Shown: positions 1-7,653 of the stretch, in pieces
How the letters are laid out: each line of letters opens with the position of its first letter
How positions within the stretch are numbered: position 1 is the first letter of the stretch
Assembly (NCBI GenBank): GCA_003614735.1
Contig: KZ992486.1
Location: forward strand, 6,839-43,258
Origin: Thamnocephalis sphaerospora
Taxonomy: Eukaryota; Zoopagomycota; Zoopagomycetes; Zoopagales; Sigmoideomycetaceae
Length of the DNA stretch: 36,420 nucleotides
Direction of reading: 5' to 3'
Notes under the pieces: model-generated
What the model saw: only the letters and a program-made list of their open reading frames with translations
What the model was told of the DNA's origin: nothing
Database searches by the model: none
Made by a program: the position numbers and the translations under genes

Positions 1-471
1 GAAAATCAGCTTGAATATACGCGGTTCTACTGCGGCGTCTTCTACCGCTACCTAGCAACACCGACAATAGGCATCGATTTGGATAAGCACAGAATGAACA
101 TTGTCGGCAAGGGAGACAAGCCATTTTCTGCCATTCATGAGGACGATCTTGCTCGTTTTATTGCCGTGTCGCTCAAGGACCCTCACAGCAAGAATGCAAG
201 CTTTGGTTTTGAAAGCTGCGCTATAACATTTCTCCAGCTAACCGCAGCGGTAGAAAGGCACTCTGGCGTGGCGCTGAGCGTGACACATTTGCTCGTGGAC
301 CCTTCGTTCAGTATTGCGTACAGCACTGCCGACGATGTGCACGCTGCCTACACGTTTGGACATGAGGTAGAAATGGAAGTCCAAGGAACCAGCAGGATTG
401 ATAATGACAGGTATCCGTCTGTGCAGACCACATCGCTGGATGCATACCTGGCCGATATCTTTAACAAATAG
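1..471 (+). CDS. NmrA/isoflavone-reductase-like protein, paralogue 1 (5'-truncated by window edge)
   Basis: The frame is open from base 1 to the TAG at 469-471, so only the C-terminal 156 residues are in the window. It aligns end to end with the C-terminal halves of four further paralogues at 1006-6446: the shared blocks are LEYTRFYCGVFYRYL, VGKGDKPFS, DLARF, SLKDPHSKNASFGFES and a terminal TTSLDAYLADIF. These belong to the NmrA-like / isoflavone-reductase-like NAD(P)-binding Rossmann family (atypical short-chain dehydrogenases). Some members reduce small molecules and others are redox-sensing regulators; the substrate cannot be read from sequence. The nucleotide-binding glycine motif lies upstream of the window. 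No intron is seen in this part. Family is clear; function is unknown. Confidence 0.85.
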   Translation, partial: ENQLEYTRFYCGVFYRYLATPTIGIDLDKHRMNIVGKGDKPFSAIHEDDLARFIAVSLKDPHSKNASFGFESCAITFLQLTAAVERHSGVALSVTHLLVDPSFSIAYSTADDVHAAYTFGHEVEMEVQGTSRIDNDRYPSVQTTSLDAYLADIFNK

Positions 472-1005
472 TGCGCTTTGCAAATGAACCGCCACTGTCC
501 TGTAGCACAGAAATGCCGCTTAACCAAACGTAGTATATATCGTGCGCATTGAGCACCATTACAAATGGCGTGCATACTATAGTGTACAAGATGTGTCTTG
601 ACGCGAGCATCAATAACAAACACATCAAATGCTACCCTTCCGTCTGCTGGTAACTCTTCAATCCTACTTGCAATCTTATCAGCACTCTTAATGACTGCAA
701 GGCCAAAAGATACGAGTCTTCAACCTGACCAAGTAACCGGCAGACGATTCCAAGCAATCCGTGGCGGGTTCAGCCGTACATCTTTTTGCGCTTTGTTGAC
801 TCGCCTGAACTGCTCGCGGTGTGCTGCCTCGCATCGGTTTGCCACTTTTGCCACGATCTAGCTGGGGTAGCTTGCGCTCAGCGAGCGCTCACTCTACCCT
901 TTCTACCCAACTCATCAGCAATGTATGAGGCGGCGCACGATTTTTATTGCTTGCGCTAACGAAGCTGCCAGCAAATAGGCATTGTATGCAACATACGATG
1001 GACGC
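472..1005. other. Intergenic gap between convergent NmrA-like paralogues 1 and 2
   Basis: The gap lies between the stop codons of two convergent genes. A TATATA run is at about 534-540. On the minus strand an open frame over roughly 348-713 has protein-like composition at about 590-694 and follows an acceptor-like TTGCAG (see findings), but it has no convincing start or partner exon, so it is not called a gene. Nothing else is recognised. Confidence 0.5.
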
Positions 1006-1878
1006 TTACGCCTTTTTGCTGAAAAAGTCAGCCAAGTATGTGTCGAGCGTTGTGAGATGAACGGACGGGCAAATGCCATTGGTAATCTTGTGTGGACCGG
1101 CGATTTCCAGATCAGCTGCGTATGAAAACAAATTGTTGATAACATCCTCACGCATGATGTCCTCGCCAGAAAAATCGAGCGACGGGTCTGAGGGTAGACG
1201 AGTGACGTTCAGTTTGATGCCAGAGTGCTTCTCAATGGCTGCAATCAGTTCGTTGAACGTTATGGTGCAGCTCTCGAATCCCAGTCTTGCATTCCTGCTG
1301 CGAGGATCTTTGAGCGATGCCGCAACAAAACGCGCAAGATCTTCCTGGTGTGCAAGAGAGAAGGGCTTGTCGCCCTTGCCAACCACTGTCACGCTGCGGT
1401 TTTCCAAGTTGACGCCGACATGTGACGTCGTCAAATAGCAGTAGAATGCACCGCAAAAGTAGCGCGTGTACTCGAGCTGAGCCTCGATAATGTTGCGTTC
1501 TGTAGCTGCGGGATCTGGGCATACAAGTCGCTGAAACGCTTCGTTTTCACTCGAAAAATCGGAGGGCACAACACGACGCACGCCCGCAGCTTTGGCAGCA
1601 CGAAACAAGACTGGCTGTAGCTCATCGACGATAGCGTAGTGCAGGGTGCAAATCAAAATGTCGGTTCCCTGCAGGGCTTTCACCAGCTCGTCGAACTGGT
1701 TGTAGTCGACGGTGATAACGCTGACGCCCTGCTTGCGTAGTTGATCCAGACCTTTACTGTCCGAATTGACGCGCGACAGCACGTTCACTTGGTAGCTATC
1801 GTCGGCGAGAAAGGCCTGCACAAGCTTGCCGCCCAAGTCGCCGCTGCCGCCGGCAATTGTGACGTTGATAATTGTCAT
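1006..1878 (-). CDS. NmrA/isoflavone-reductase-like NAD(P)-binding protein, paralogue 2
   Basis: This is a single-exon gene of 290 residues. The first in-frame ATG is at 1878; the frame is open further upstream but only through non-ATG codons, and the paralogues start at the same place (MTIINVTIAGG). Residues 1-20 hold a Rossmann beta-alpha-beta with the glycine motif AGGSGDLGGKL. AGVRRVVPSDFS near residue 110 is the counterpart of the AGVKRF-P-S/D-F block of isoflavone-reductase-like proteins. Other shared blocks are YTRYFCGAFYCYL, VVGKGDKPFS and the C-terminal LDTYLADFF. The gene is presumably a cytosolic NAD(P)H-dependent reductase or a dinucleotide-sensing regulator; the substrate is unknown. 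It is convergent with paralogue 1 and divergent from paralogue 3. A TATA-like GTATAT lies on the minus strand at about 2032-2037. Confidence 0.88.
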   Translation of the reverse strand: MTIINVTIAGGSGDLGGKLVQAFLADDSYQVNVLSRVNSDSKGLDQLRKQGVSVITVDYNQFDELVKALQGTDILICTLHYAIVDELQPVLFRAAKAAGVRRVVPSDFSSENEAFQRLVCPDPAATERNIIEAQLEYTRYFCGAFYCYLTTSHVGVNLENRSVTVVGKGDKPFSLAHQEDLARFVAASLKDPRSRNARLGFESCTITFNELIAAIEKHSGIKLNVTRLPSDPSLDFSGEDIMREDVINNLFSYAADLEIAGPHKITNGICPSVHLTTLDTYLADFFSKKA

Positions 1879-3124
1879 GTTGATTATATGTTGGCACTTG
1901 GCAAATCCGCTGTCGAAGAGGCTTGGCTGTTCACAAGATGTACGCAGAATAGCGCAGGGCAGCTGAAAGCTGGATGTCGTGCGGGTGGTGGTAATCAAAC
2001 AGCGCTAGCCATGATGAGCGCAGTGCGCTAGATATACGGTACGCAGGGCAGCCTATACGTCGCATTGCTTACGCACCCAGCAAGGGCGAGTAGCGTAGAT
2101 GACGTGGTCGTCTGCTATTCCGAGGCATACGTATGCACGTAACACACCAACAGTTTTGCCGCTTACGCGTTCTTTTGGTACGCTTGCAGCCTAGGTTGCG
2201 TACGCGTCTTTGTGATCCACTCGAAATTTGAGCTGCTTATGCGTCCGCTAGTGCGTGCTCGTCTGGGGCATCTCGCCATGGAGATGCCGACGATGACGTT
2301 ACTTGTAAGCCAAAGGAAAGAGCAGCAGCTAATGCAAACAAGGCCGCATGCGTAATCGTTCCGGATAATCCAGCGGCGGACTCGGCTTGTATGATGGGTG
2401 CTGCATCGCCAAGAACGCAGGACATGTTCAAGGAGTTTGGCCTCTGATAGGACGAATGATAGGACATGCTGACAGTAACAACCAAGGCAATCTGGGACAC
2501 TGCGCACAGGGCGATTGAAAAGACTGCTGTGTGGCGGTGGACGTCCTATCGGAGCATGGACCGTGTTTCGTGACCAGCATCAAGCACAAGCGCTACCAGC
2601 TGGACCAAGGGACCGCGACTCTGCGCGTCAAGAGGCGGCGGCAGTAAGTTGACACCCACCGTTACTTATATGGGCTTGTGTCAGCGAGAAGACGGTGCAA
2701 GTCGGCCAACTCTGCGCCACGGCTAATCGCCCGCGTGCTTTGTATTGCATTGCTTGATAGTGCGGTGCATGCAAGCGAGTAAACCGTAAAATATAAACCC
2801 TTTCTGGCCAGCGATGGTGCCATCATCTATAGCAGTCACTTTGGATATCGACAAAACACCAAAATCTATCGCTGACTGATTTTGCGTTTTGACAAATGCC
2901 TGTAGCAACGGCTATACGAAGGAAGCGCACGCAAGCGCTTGCGTCATCCACCTGGCGTGCATACGCAATGCGCACCAGTTTCGATGCTCCCTTGGACTAG
3001 CATCGCCATCTGCTGCTTTCGCACACGCTAAAGGAGCGCCGTATTTCATTGCCCTTTGTATACTCCAGTCTGCACTCAGCCTTATCGGCAAAGTACCATC
3101 AATCAAACACTCTGGGTGTGCGCT
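1879..3124. other. Long divergent intergenic region between NmrA-like paralogues 2 and 3
   Basis: About 1.25 kb separates two divergently transcribed paralogues, so both promoters lie here. Two TGACGT elements are at 2100-2105 and 2294-2299, one CGTCA at about 2942-2946, and a TATA-like TGTATACT at 3058-3065, about 60 nt before the start of paralogue 3. Two stretches look like decayed or unassigned coding sequence: a minus-strand frame at 2237-2500 with a hydrophobic block, and a plus-strand frame at 2519-2647 ending just after a GTAAGT donor-like site. Neither can be assembled into a gene. Confidence 0.5.
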
Positions 3125-4024
3125 ATGACGATCATCAGCGTTGCAGTTGCTGGCGGTAGCGGTGGACTAGGCAGTAGACTTGCGCGTGCTTTTCTTGCCG
3201 ATGGCGACTACCGAGTAAGCGTACTGTCACGCATCGGTTCTCAAAGTGAAGCTCTGGATAGCTTGCGGCTACAGGGCGCCAGTATCGCTCCAGTTGATTA
3301 CCACCAGCAAGACCAGCTGGTTAAGGCTTTGCAAGGAGCAGACATCCTAGTATGTGCACTGGACTACGTAACTGCTATGGAGCTTCAGCCAGCTCTAGTT
3401 CAAGCTGCCAAAGCTGCAGGCGTGCGTCGTATTGTGCCCTCTGACTTTTCGGACGAAAGTGCAGAGCTGCACAGCCTTTATTCCGAGGATCCAGGCGCTA
3501 TCGTACGCATGGCTGAGGAACTCCAGCTTGAGTACACGCGCTACTACTGTGGCATATTTTACTGTTACGCAGTAGCACCGCACGTAGGCATGGACGTGGA
3601 AAATCACAAGGCCATTGTCGTTGGCAAAGGCAACACGTCTTTCTCTCTTGTACATAGGGATGATCTCGCTCGCTTTGTTGCTGCGTCTCTCAAGGACCCT
3701 CGCAGCAAGAATGCAAGATTTGGGTTCGAAAGCGGTGCCGTGACACCTCTTGAACTGGTGGCAGCCATTGAGAAGCACTCTGGTGCGAAGCTGGCTGTAT
3801 CGCATGTGCCTGTGGACCCATTATTCAAGTTTTCTTACGACGGCGATACAGAAGATAACAACAGTAACGCCATAAGGTTTGGGCACCATCTGGAAAGGGG
3901 TCTTTTGGGGCCAAGCAAGATCGACAATGATATGTACCCGTCTGTTTGCACCACGCCGCTGGACACATATCTGGCTGATTTTTTGCCAAGCAGCATAGCG
4001 CGTAGGAATGCTAAAACTACGTGA
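3125..4024 (+). CDS. NmrA/isoflavone-reductase-like NAD(P)-binding protein, paralogue 3
   Basis: Single-exon gene of 299 residues. The start is the first in-frame ATG and matches the paralogues (MTIISVAVAGGSGG). The glycine motif AGGSGGLGSRLARAF binds the dinucleotide; AGVRRIVPSDFS, YTRYYCGIFYCY, VVGKGNTSFS and DLARFVAASLKDPRSKN follow in family order. It ends with LDTYLADFLPSS plus a short basic extension that the other copies lack. In the VGKGDKPFS block, GDKP is changed to GNTS, so this copy has diverged at a position the other four share. The reaction is unknown; an NAD(P)H-dependent reductase or sensor role is inferred from the fold alone. It is followed in the same direction by paralogue 4. 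Confidence 0.88.
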   Translation: MTIISVAVAGGSGGLGSRLARAFLADGDYRVSVLSRIGSQSEALDSLRLQGASIAPVDYHQQDQLVKALQGADILVCALDYVTAMELQPALVQAAKAAGVRRIVPSDFSDESAELHSLYSEDPGAIVRMAEELQLEYTRYYCGIFYCYAVAPHVGMDVENHKAIVVGKGNTSFSLVHRDDLARFVAASLKDPRSKNARFGFESGAVTPLELVAAIEKHSGAKLAVSHVPVDPLFKFSYDGDTEDNNSNAIRFGHHLERGLLGPSKIDNDMYPSVCTTPLDTYLADFLPSSIARRNAKTT

Positions 4025-4418
4025 AGCTAGTTTAGTCGCCAGAGCAAGCGTTTAGCGTGAACGATCATTAGTGCTATAAACAGTGACTTGTTTATAAGGT
4101 AGCATACAGTAATCAGCTTCCATCGCCCTATCGCAAGAATGGCACGCAAACCACAATGATAGCAGAAATCTAGTGTCATAACTTGCTTGCGTCATCAGCA
4201 TGTACGTCAGCAGGAACGCGTCATCAGCAACGCGGCCGTGTAAGATGACGCATATACATTTGCCAGACCGCCGGACATACATCTGTTGCATATATAGCAC
4301 GCAGCTGCTGTAGCAATGATGTGTGCTGCAATCGCCACCATTACTGCTGCCACTTCAAGTTACTGTTTTGCGCCACCGTTTTTCTGTATACACTAGCCAA
4401 GGGCTGTGCGCACACAGT
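4025..4418. promoter_or_regulatory. Promoter region of NmrA-like paralogue 4 with repeated TGACG half-sites and TATA box
   Basis: Between tandem paralogues 3 and 4. A 12-bp direct repeat, GCGTCATCAGCA, is at 4189-4200 and 4218-4229. Counting both strands, TGACG/CGTCA occurs at 4190-4194, 4205-4209, 4219-4223 and 4246-4250, about 41 bp before a TATATAG box at 4291-4297. The ATG of paralogue 4 is at 4419. TGACG is the core of ATF/CREB-type bZIP sites; binding is inferred, not shown. Confidence 0.5.
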
Positions 4419-5288
4419 ATGACAATCATCAACGTTACGATTGCTGGCGGTAGTGGTAATCTGGGTAGCAAGCTCGCCCGTGCCTTTATTGCAGAAGGCG
4501 GCTACAAGGTGAACGTATTGTCACGTACCGATTCGCAAAGCAAGAACTTGGACAACCTGCGCAGCCAGGGTGTAAATATTATTACCGTCGATTACAGCCG
4601 TGACGATGACCTTTTGCGGGCCTTGAGGGGAACGGACATCTTGGTTTGCACCCTCTACTACACAGCTATTGGCGAACTGCAGCCAGTTCTGGTTCGCGCC
4701 GCCAAACTTGCAGGCGTGCGTCGCATTGTACCCTGCGATTTTATGGCCGAAAGTAGTGAAGTGCAAGCTGTTATGCATAAGGATATGCATGCTATTGGAC
4801 GTGAGATTGCAGAGGCCCAGCTTGAGTACACGCGCTATTACTGCGGCGTGTTCTACGAGTATCTGACGACGTCGGTAAGTATTGACTTGGAGAACCGCAA
4901 GGCAACCGTCGTCGGCAAAGGAGACAAACCTTTTTCCCTCGTGCACGACGAAGATTTGGTGCGCTTCATTGCGGCGTCGCTCAAGAGTCCGCGCAGCAAG
5001 AACGCAAGGATTGGATTTGAAAGCAGCTCCACGACCTATCTTGAGCTAATTGCGGCTATCGAAAAACATGCCGGAATAGAGATACAAGTAAAGCACCTGC
5101 CTGTGGATCCATCATTTAGCTTTGCCGATGAGATTGACATAAAAGATGCAGATGCTATTGGTCTTCAATTTGGCTACTCAGCCGAGCTAGGCGTTGCCGG
5201 ACCAAATAGGATCGACAACGACATATGCCCTTCTTTCCGCACCACGTCGCTAGACGAGTATTTGGCAAGCCGCTTTAATGAAAAGTAG
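4419..5288 (+). CDS. NmrA/isoflavone-reductase-like NAD(P)-binding protein, paralogue 4
   Basis: Single-exon gene of 289 residues. The upstream in-frame extension has no ATG, so the start is the MTIINVTIAGG methionine shared with paralogue 2. Rossmann glycine motif AGGSGNLGSKL; AGVRRIVPCDF near residue 105, where the usual PSDF serine is cysteine; YTRYYCGVFYEYL; VVGKGDKPFSLVHDEDL; C-terminal LDEYLASRF. It resembles paralogue 5 most in the PCDF and EYL/RYL region, suggesting a more recent split of these two. The promoter has a TATA box and four TGACG half-sites. AATAAA occurs just after the stop (5293-5298) and again at 5424-5429. Substrate unknown. Confidence 0.88.
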   Translation: MTIINVTIAGGSGNLGSKLARAFIAEGGYKVNVLSRTDSQSKNLDNLRSQGVNIITVDYSRDDDLLRALRGTDILVCTLYYTAIGELQPVLVRAAKLAGVRRIVPCDFMAESSEVQAVMHKDMHAIGREIAEAQLEYTRYYCGVFYEYLTTSVSIDLENRKATVVGKGDKPFSLVHDEDLVRFIAASLKSPRSKNARIGFESSSTTYLELIAAIEKHAGIEIQVKHLPVDPSFSFADEIDIKDADAIGLQFGYSAELGVAGPNRIDNDICPSFRTTSLDEYLASRFNEK

Positions 5289-5564
5289 AGTGAATAAAGC
5301 ATTCAACACATGTGGCATGCACGTTACAGCATGTCTGCTCTGCGCAGTTCAGTTTGCCCACAGCATGACCTTTTATATCTGCCAAGCAGCTGTACCGCAG
5401 CTTCATTGAGACCACCCACGCCCAATAAACACTATTGCCAATATCCTTGATGCAGACCTGCAACGCCACAAACTGACTGCTTGTTTTGTTGTCACTAATG
5501 ACGCTATTGGATACCGCTCGCCCTAAAAACTATATAGACTATATTTTTTATAAAGCATCTGCAT

Positions 5565-6446
5565 CTATGCGGCGCGCTGGATTTCAAAGTAGCTGGCCAA
5601 GAACGTATCCAAAGGCGTGGGGCGAACGCTGGGACACATGTCATTGTCAATCTTGCTTGGCCCAGTAATGCCAAGCTCCACGGCATATCCAGACTGTGTG
5701 CCGACAACGCTGATGTCATCCGCCTCAATTTCGTTGGTGAAGCTGAACAGCGGGTTTACAGGCAAGTGCTTCACGTTCAGCTTGATGCCAGAGTACTTTT
5801 CGACTGCTGCAATTAGCTCAAGATAGGTCATGGTGCTGCTTTGGAATCCGAGCCTTGTATTCTTGCTGCGAGGATCCTTGAGCGATGCTGCAATGAAGCG
5901 AGCAAGGTCCTCGTCATGCACAAGAGAGATGGGCTTGTCGCCCTTGCCGACGATGGTCGCTGTGCGATTCTTTAGGTCGATGCCCAGCGATAATGTTGGT
6001 AGATAGCGGTAAAACGTGCCGCAGTAATAGCGTGTGTACTCGAGTTGAGCTTTGACAATGTCACGCCTGACGGCATCCGGATCTTCGTGCGCAATGCTCT
6101 GCAGTTCGATACTCTCGTCCACAAAATCGCAAGGCACAAACCGGCGTACACCTGCGGCGGCCGCAGCACGAATCAAGAGCGGCTGAAGTTCTTGGATAGC
6201 ACCATAGTATAGAGTACACACCAAAATGTCGATTTCTTGCAGAGCTTGCACTAGCTCGTCGTGCAGATGGTAGTCAACGATAACGATACTAGCGCCTTGC
6301 TTGCGTAGATTGTCTAGGACCTTGTTGTCCGGATTGGCACGCGCCAGGACGCTCACTCGGTAGCTGCCGTCGGCGAGGAGGGCACGTACAAGTCGGCTGC
6401 CAAGATCACCACTGCCACCGGCGACCGCAATGTTGATCGTAGCCAT
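5565..6446 (-). CDS. NmrA/isoflavone-reductase-like NAD(P)-binding protein, paralogue 5
   Basis: Single-exon gene of 293 residues starting MATINIAVAGGSGD. It contains the Rossmann glycine motif, AGVRRFVPCDFVDES, YTRYYCGTFYRYL, IVGKGDKPISLVHDEDL and a C-terminal LDTFLASYFE block, in the same order as the other copies. It is convergent with paralogue 4 (276 bp between stops). Upstream on the minus strand a TATATAG box is at about 6585-6592, roughly 140 nt before the ATG. Lack of introns is notable because the next gene to the right, MUS81, has five. Function as for the family: a probable NAD(P)H-binding reductase or sensor, substrate unknown. Confidence 0.88.
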   Translation of the reverse strand: MATINIAVAGGSGDLGSRLVRALLADGSYRVSVLARANPDNKVLDNLRKQGASIVIVDYHLHDELVQALQEIDILVCTLYYGAIQELQPLLIRAAAAAGVRRFVPCDFVDESIELQSIAHEDPDAVRRDIVKAQLEYTRYYCGTFYRYLPTLSLGIDLKNRTATIVGKGDKPISLVHDEDLARFIAASLKDPRSKNTRLGFQSSTMTYLELIAAVEKYSGIKLNVKHLPVNPLFSFTNEIEADDISVVGTQSGYAVELGITGPSKIDNDMCPSVRPTPLDTFLASYFEIQRAA

Positions 6447-7653
6447 ACTATGCTGTAGTGTGCTCGAGTGCTGAGACGACGTCTAGTGCGGGCGATTGGA
6501 GTGCTACGCGGAAGCAATGGCTTGGGTTTGTCGGCGATGGCGCTGCTGATGGTGGCGTAAAGGGTCACTGCAACGAGCGCAGCTCTATATATCTTGTGGC
6601 TTGACGGTAAGATGTGGCCAGTGCGGCGTGTAACATATGTACAATATTGCTATTGATAGGTGTTACTGGTAAACCGACGCATGCACAACGTCATAGCATG
6701 TGCGTAACATTGCATTGCCAGCTGTGCATTAAGCTGAGACAAGAAAAGCGGTAACGGCGACGACAATCAGGCAGCTCAGACCACTCTATCAGACAAGTGT
6801 CTGTTTTCTTACTGGAATACGTGACGCACTACAGTACATCAACCTGTGATAAAGTCTGTTTTGAGCTTACTGCAGGTATCGAGGCGGTATGCAAATACAA
6901 AGTTATCGCTGTTCTACATAATCATCCATTAGATAGCATGGAATGTAACAGCGACCGATGGGTGCGGATGCAAACCGAGTTTGCATGCATCAAACTTGGG
7001 TTGCCCATTTGCCAGCTGCAGATGCTGCAGCGCATACACCAATGACGCTTGTCCTTTGCTCGTGTGTATCGCCAAGCCGCAAAGTGTCGACACACGGATA
7101 CACCACCGACCGTCAAACATGTCGGCGAGCGTCCTCAGCAAGCTCGTAGAGTCGGGCACACGGTAGTACACGACATGACAAACGGTCAAAAGTGTGGCGG
7201 ACAGCGAGTGTGTCAGCCGCCAGTAAGACGGCCTGCCGTACCTTTCCATTTATCGTGTAGCGGTCAAGAACGAATGAAACAGGCGCTGTCTGCTACATGC
7301 GGTCACAGAAGAACAATGCATTGCATTGGCCTGGTCACCGGTCGTTTCACTGCAGCCGCTGCTATCGCGCGCGACAAGCACTCAGCCTATGATTGTGGTG
7401 GCACGCATGCCTCTGCATCGGCATTGCAATACCGTCTAAACGCCAGTTGGATCGAAAATGTGCGATTAAGCTTGCGAGTTGCCTGCTTGTGCATACCCAC
7501 AGGAGCGATGAAGGCATGTGTTTTACGCCATGAGTGCGCTCCAGAATACCACTCGTCGAGTGTCACTGCTGACCGTTGGTAAGCTCAACACCGCCCAATG
7601 ATCGAGTCTTGAAGATTCTGCCAGACTAGTTTACATAATGCACACTAATGCGT
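6447..7653. other. 1.2-kb intergenic region between NmrA-like paralogue 5 and MUS81
   Basis: It holds the promoter of paralogue 5 on its left side (TATA at 6585-6592; TGACG/CGTCA at 6689-6693 and 6822-6826) and the 3' flank of MUS81 on its right. Open frames such as 7049-7582 (+) are cysteine-, histidine- and arginine-rich with no domain or splice logic and are taken as chance. No RNA gene is recognised. Confidence 0.5.
6585..6592 (-). promoter_or_regulatory. TATA box of NmrA-like paralogue 5
   Basis: CTATATAT on the plus strand reads ATATATAG on the minus strand, about 140 nt upstream of the ATG at 6446. Position and sequence fit a core promoter; no transcript data support it. Confidence 0.45.

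Noticed and set aside
1879-1998. In-frame N-terminal extension of NmrA-like paralogue 2 (similar ones in 3 and 4)
   Set aside because: The extensions contain no ATG and share no sequence; the common start is the M before the Rossmann strand.
7049-7582. 177-codon plus-strand frame in the gap before MUS81
   Set aside because: No domain, Cys/His/Arg-rich composition, no promoter or splice support.
472-7653. tRNA or other structured RNA in the long gaps
   Set aside because: No GTTCRANYC-type T-loop with a pairing acceptor stem was found by eye; a tRNA scan would settle it.
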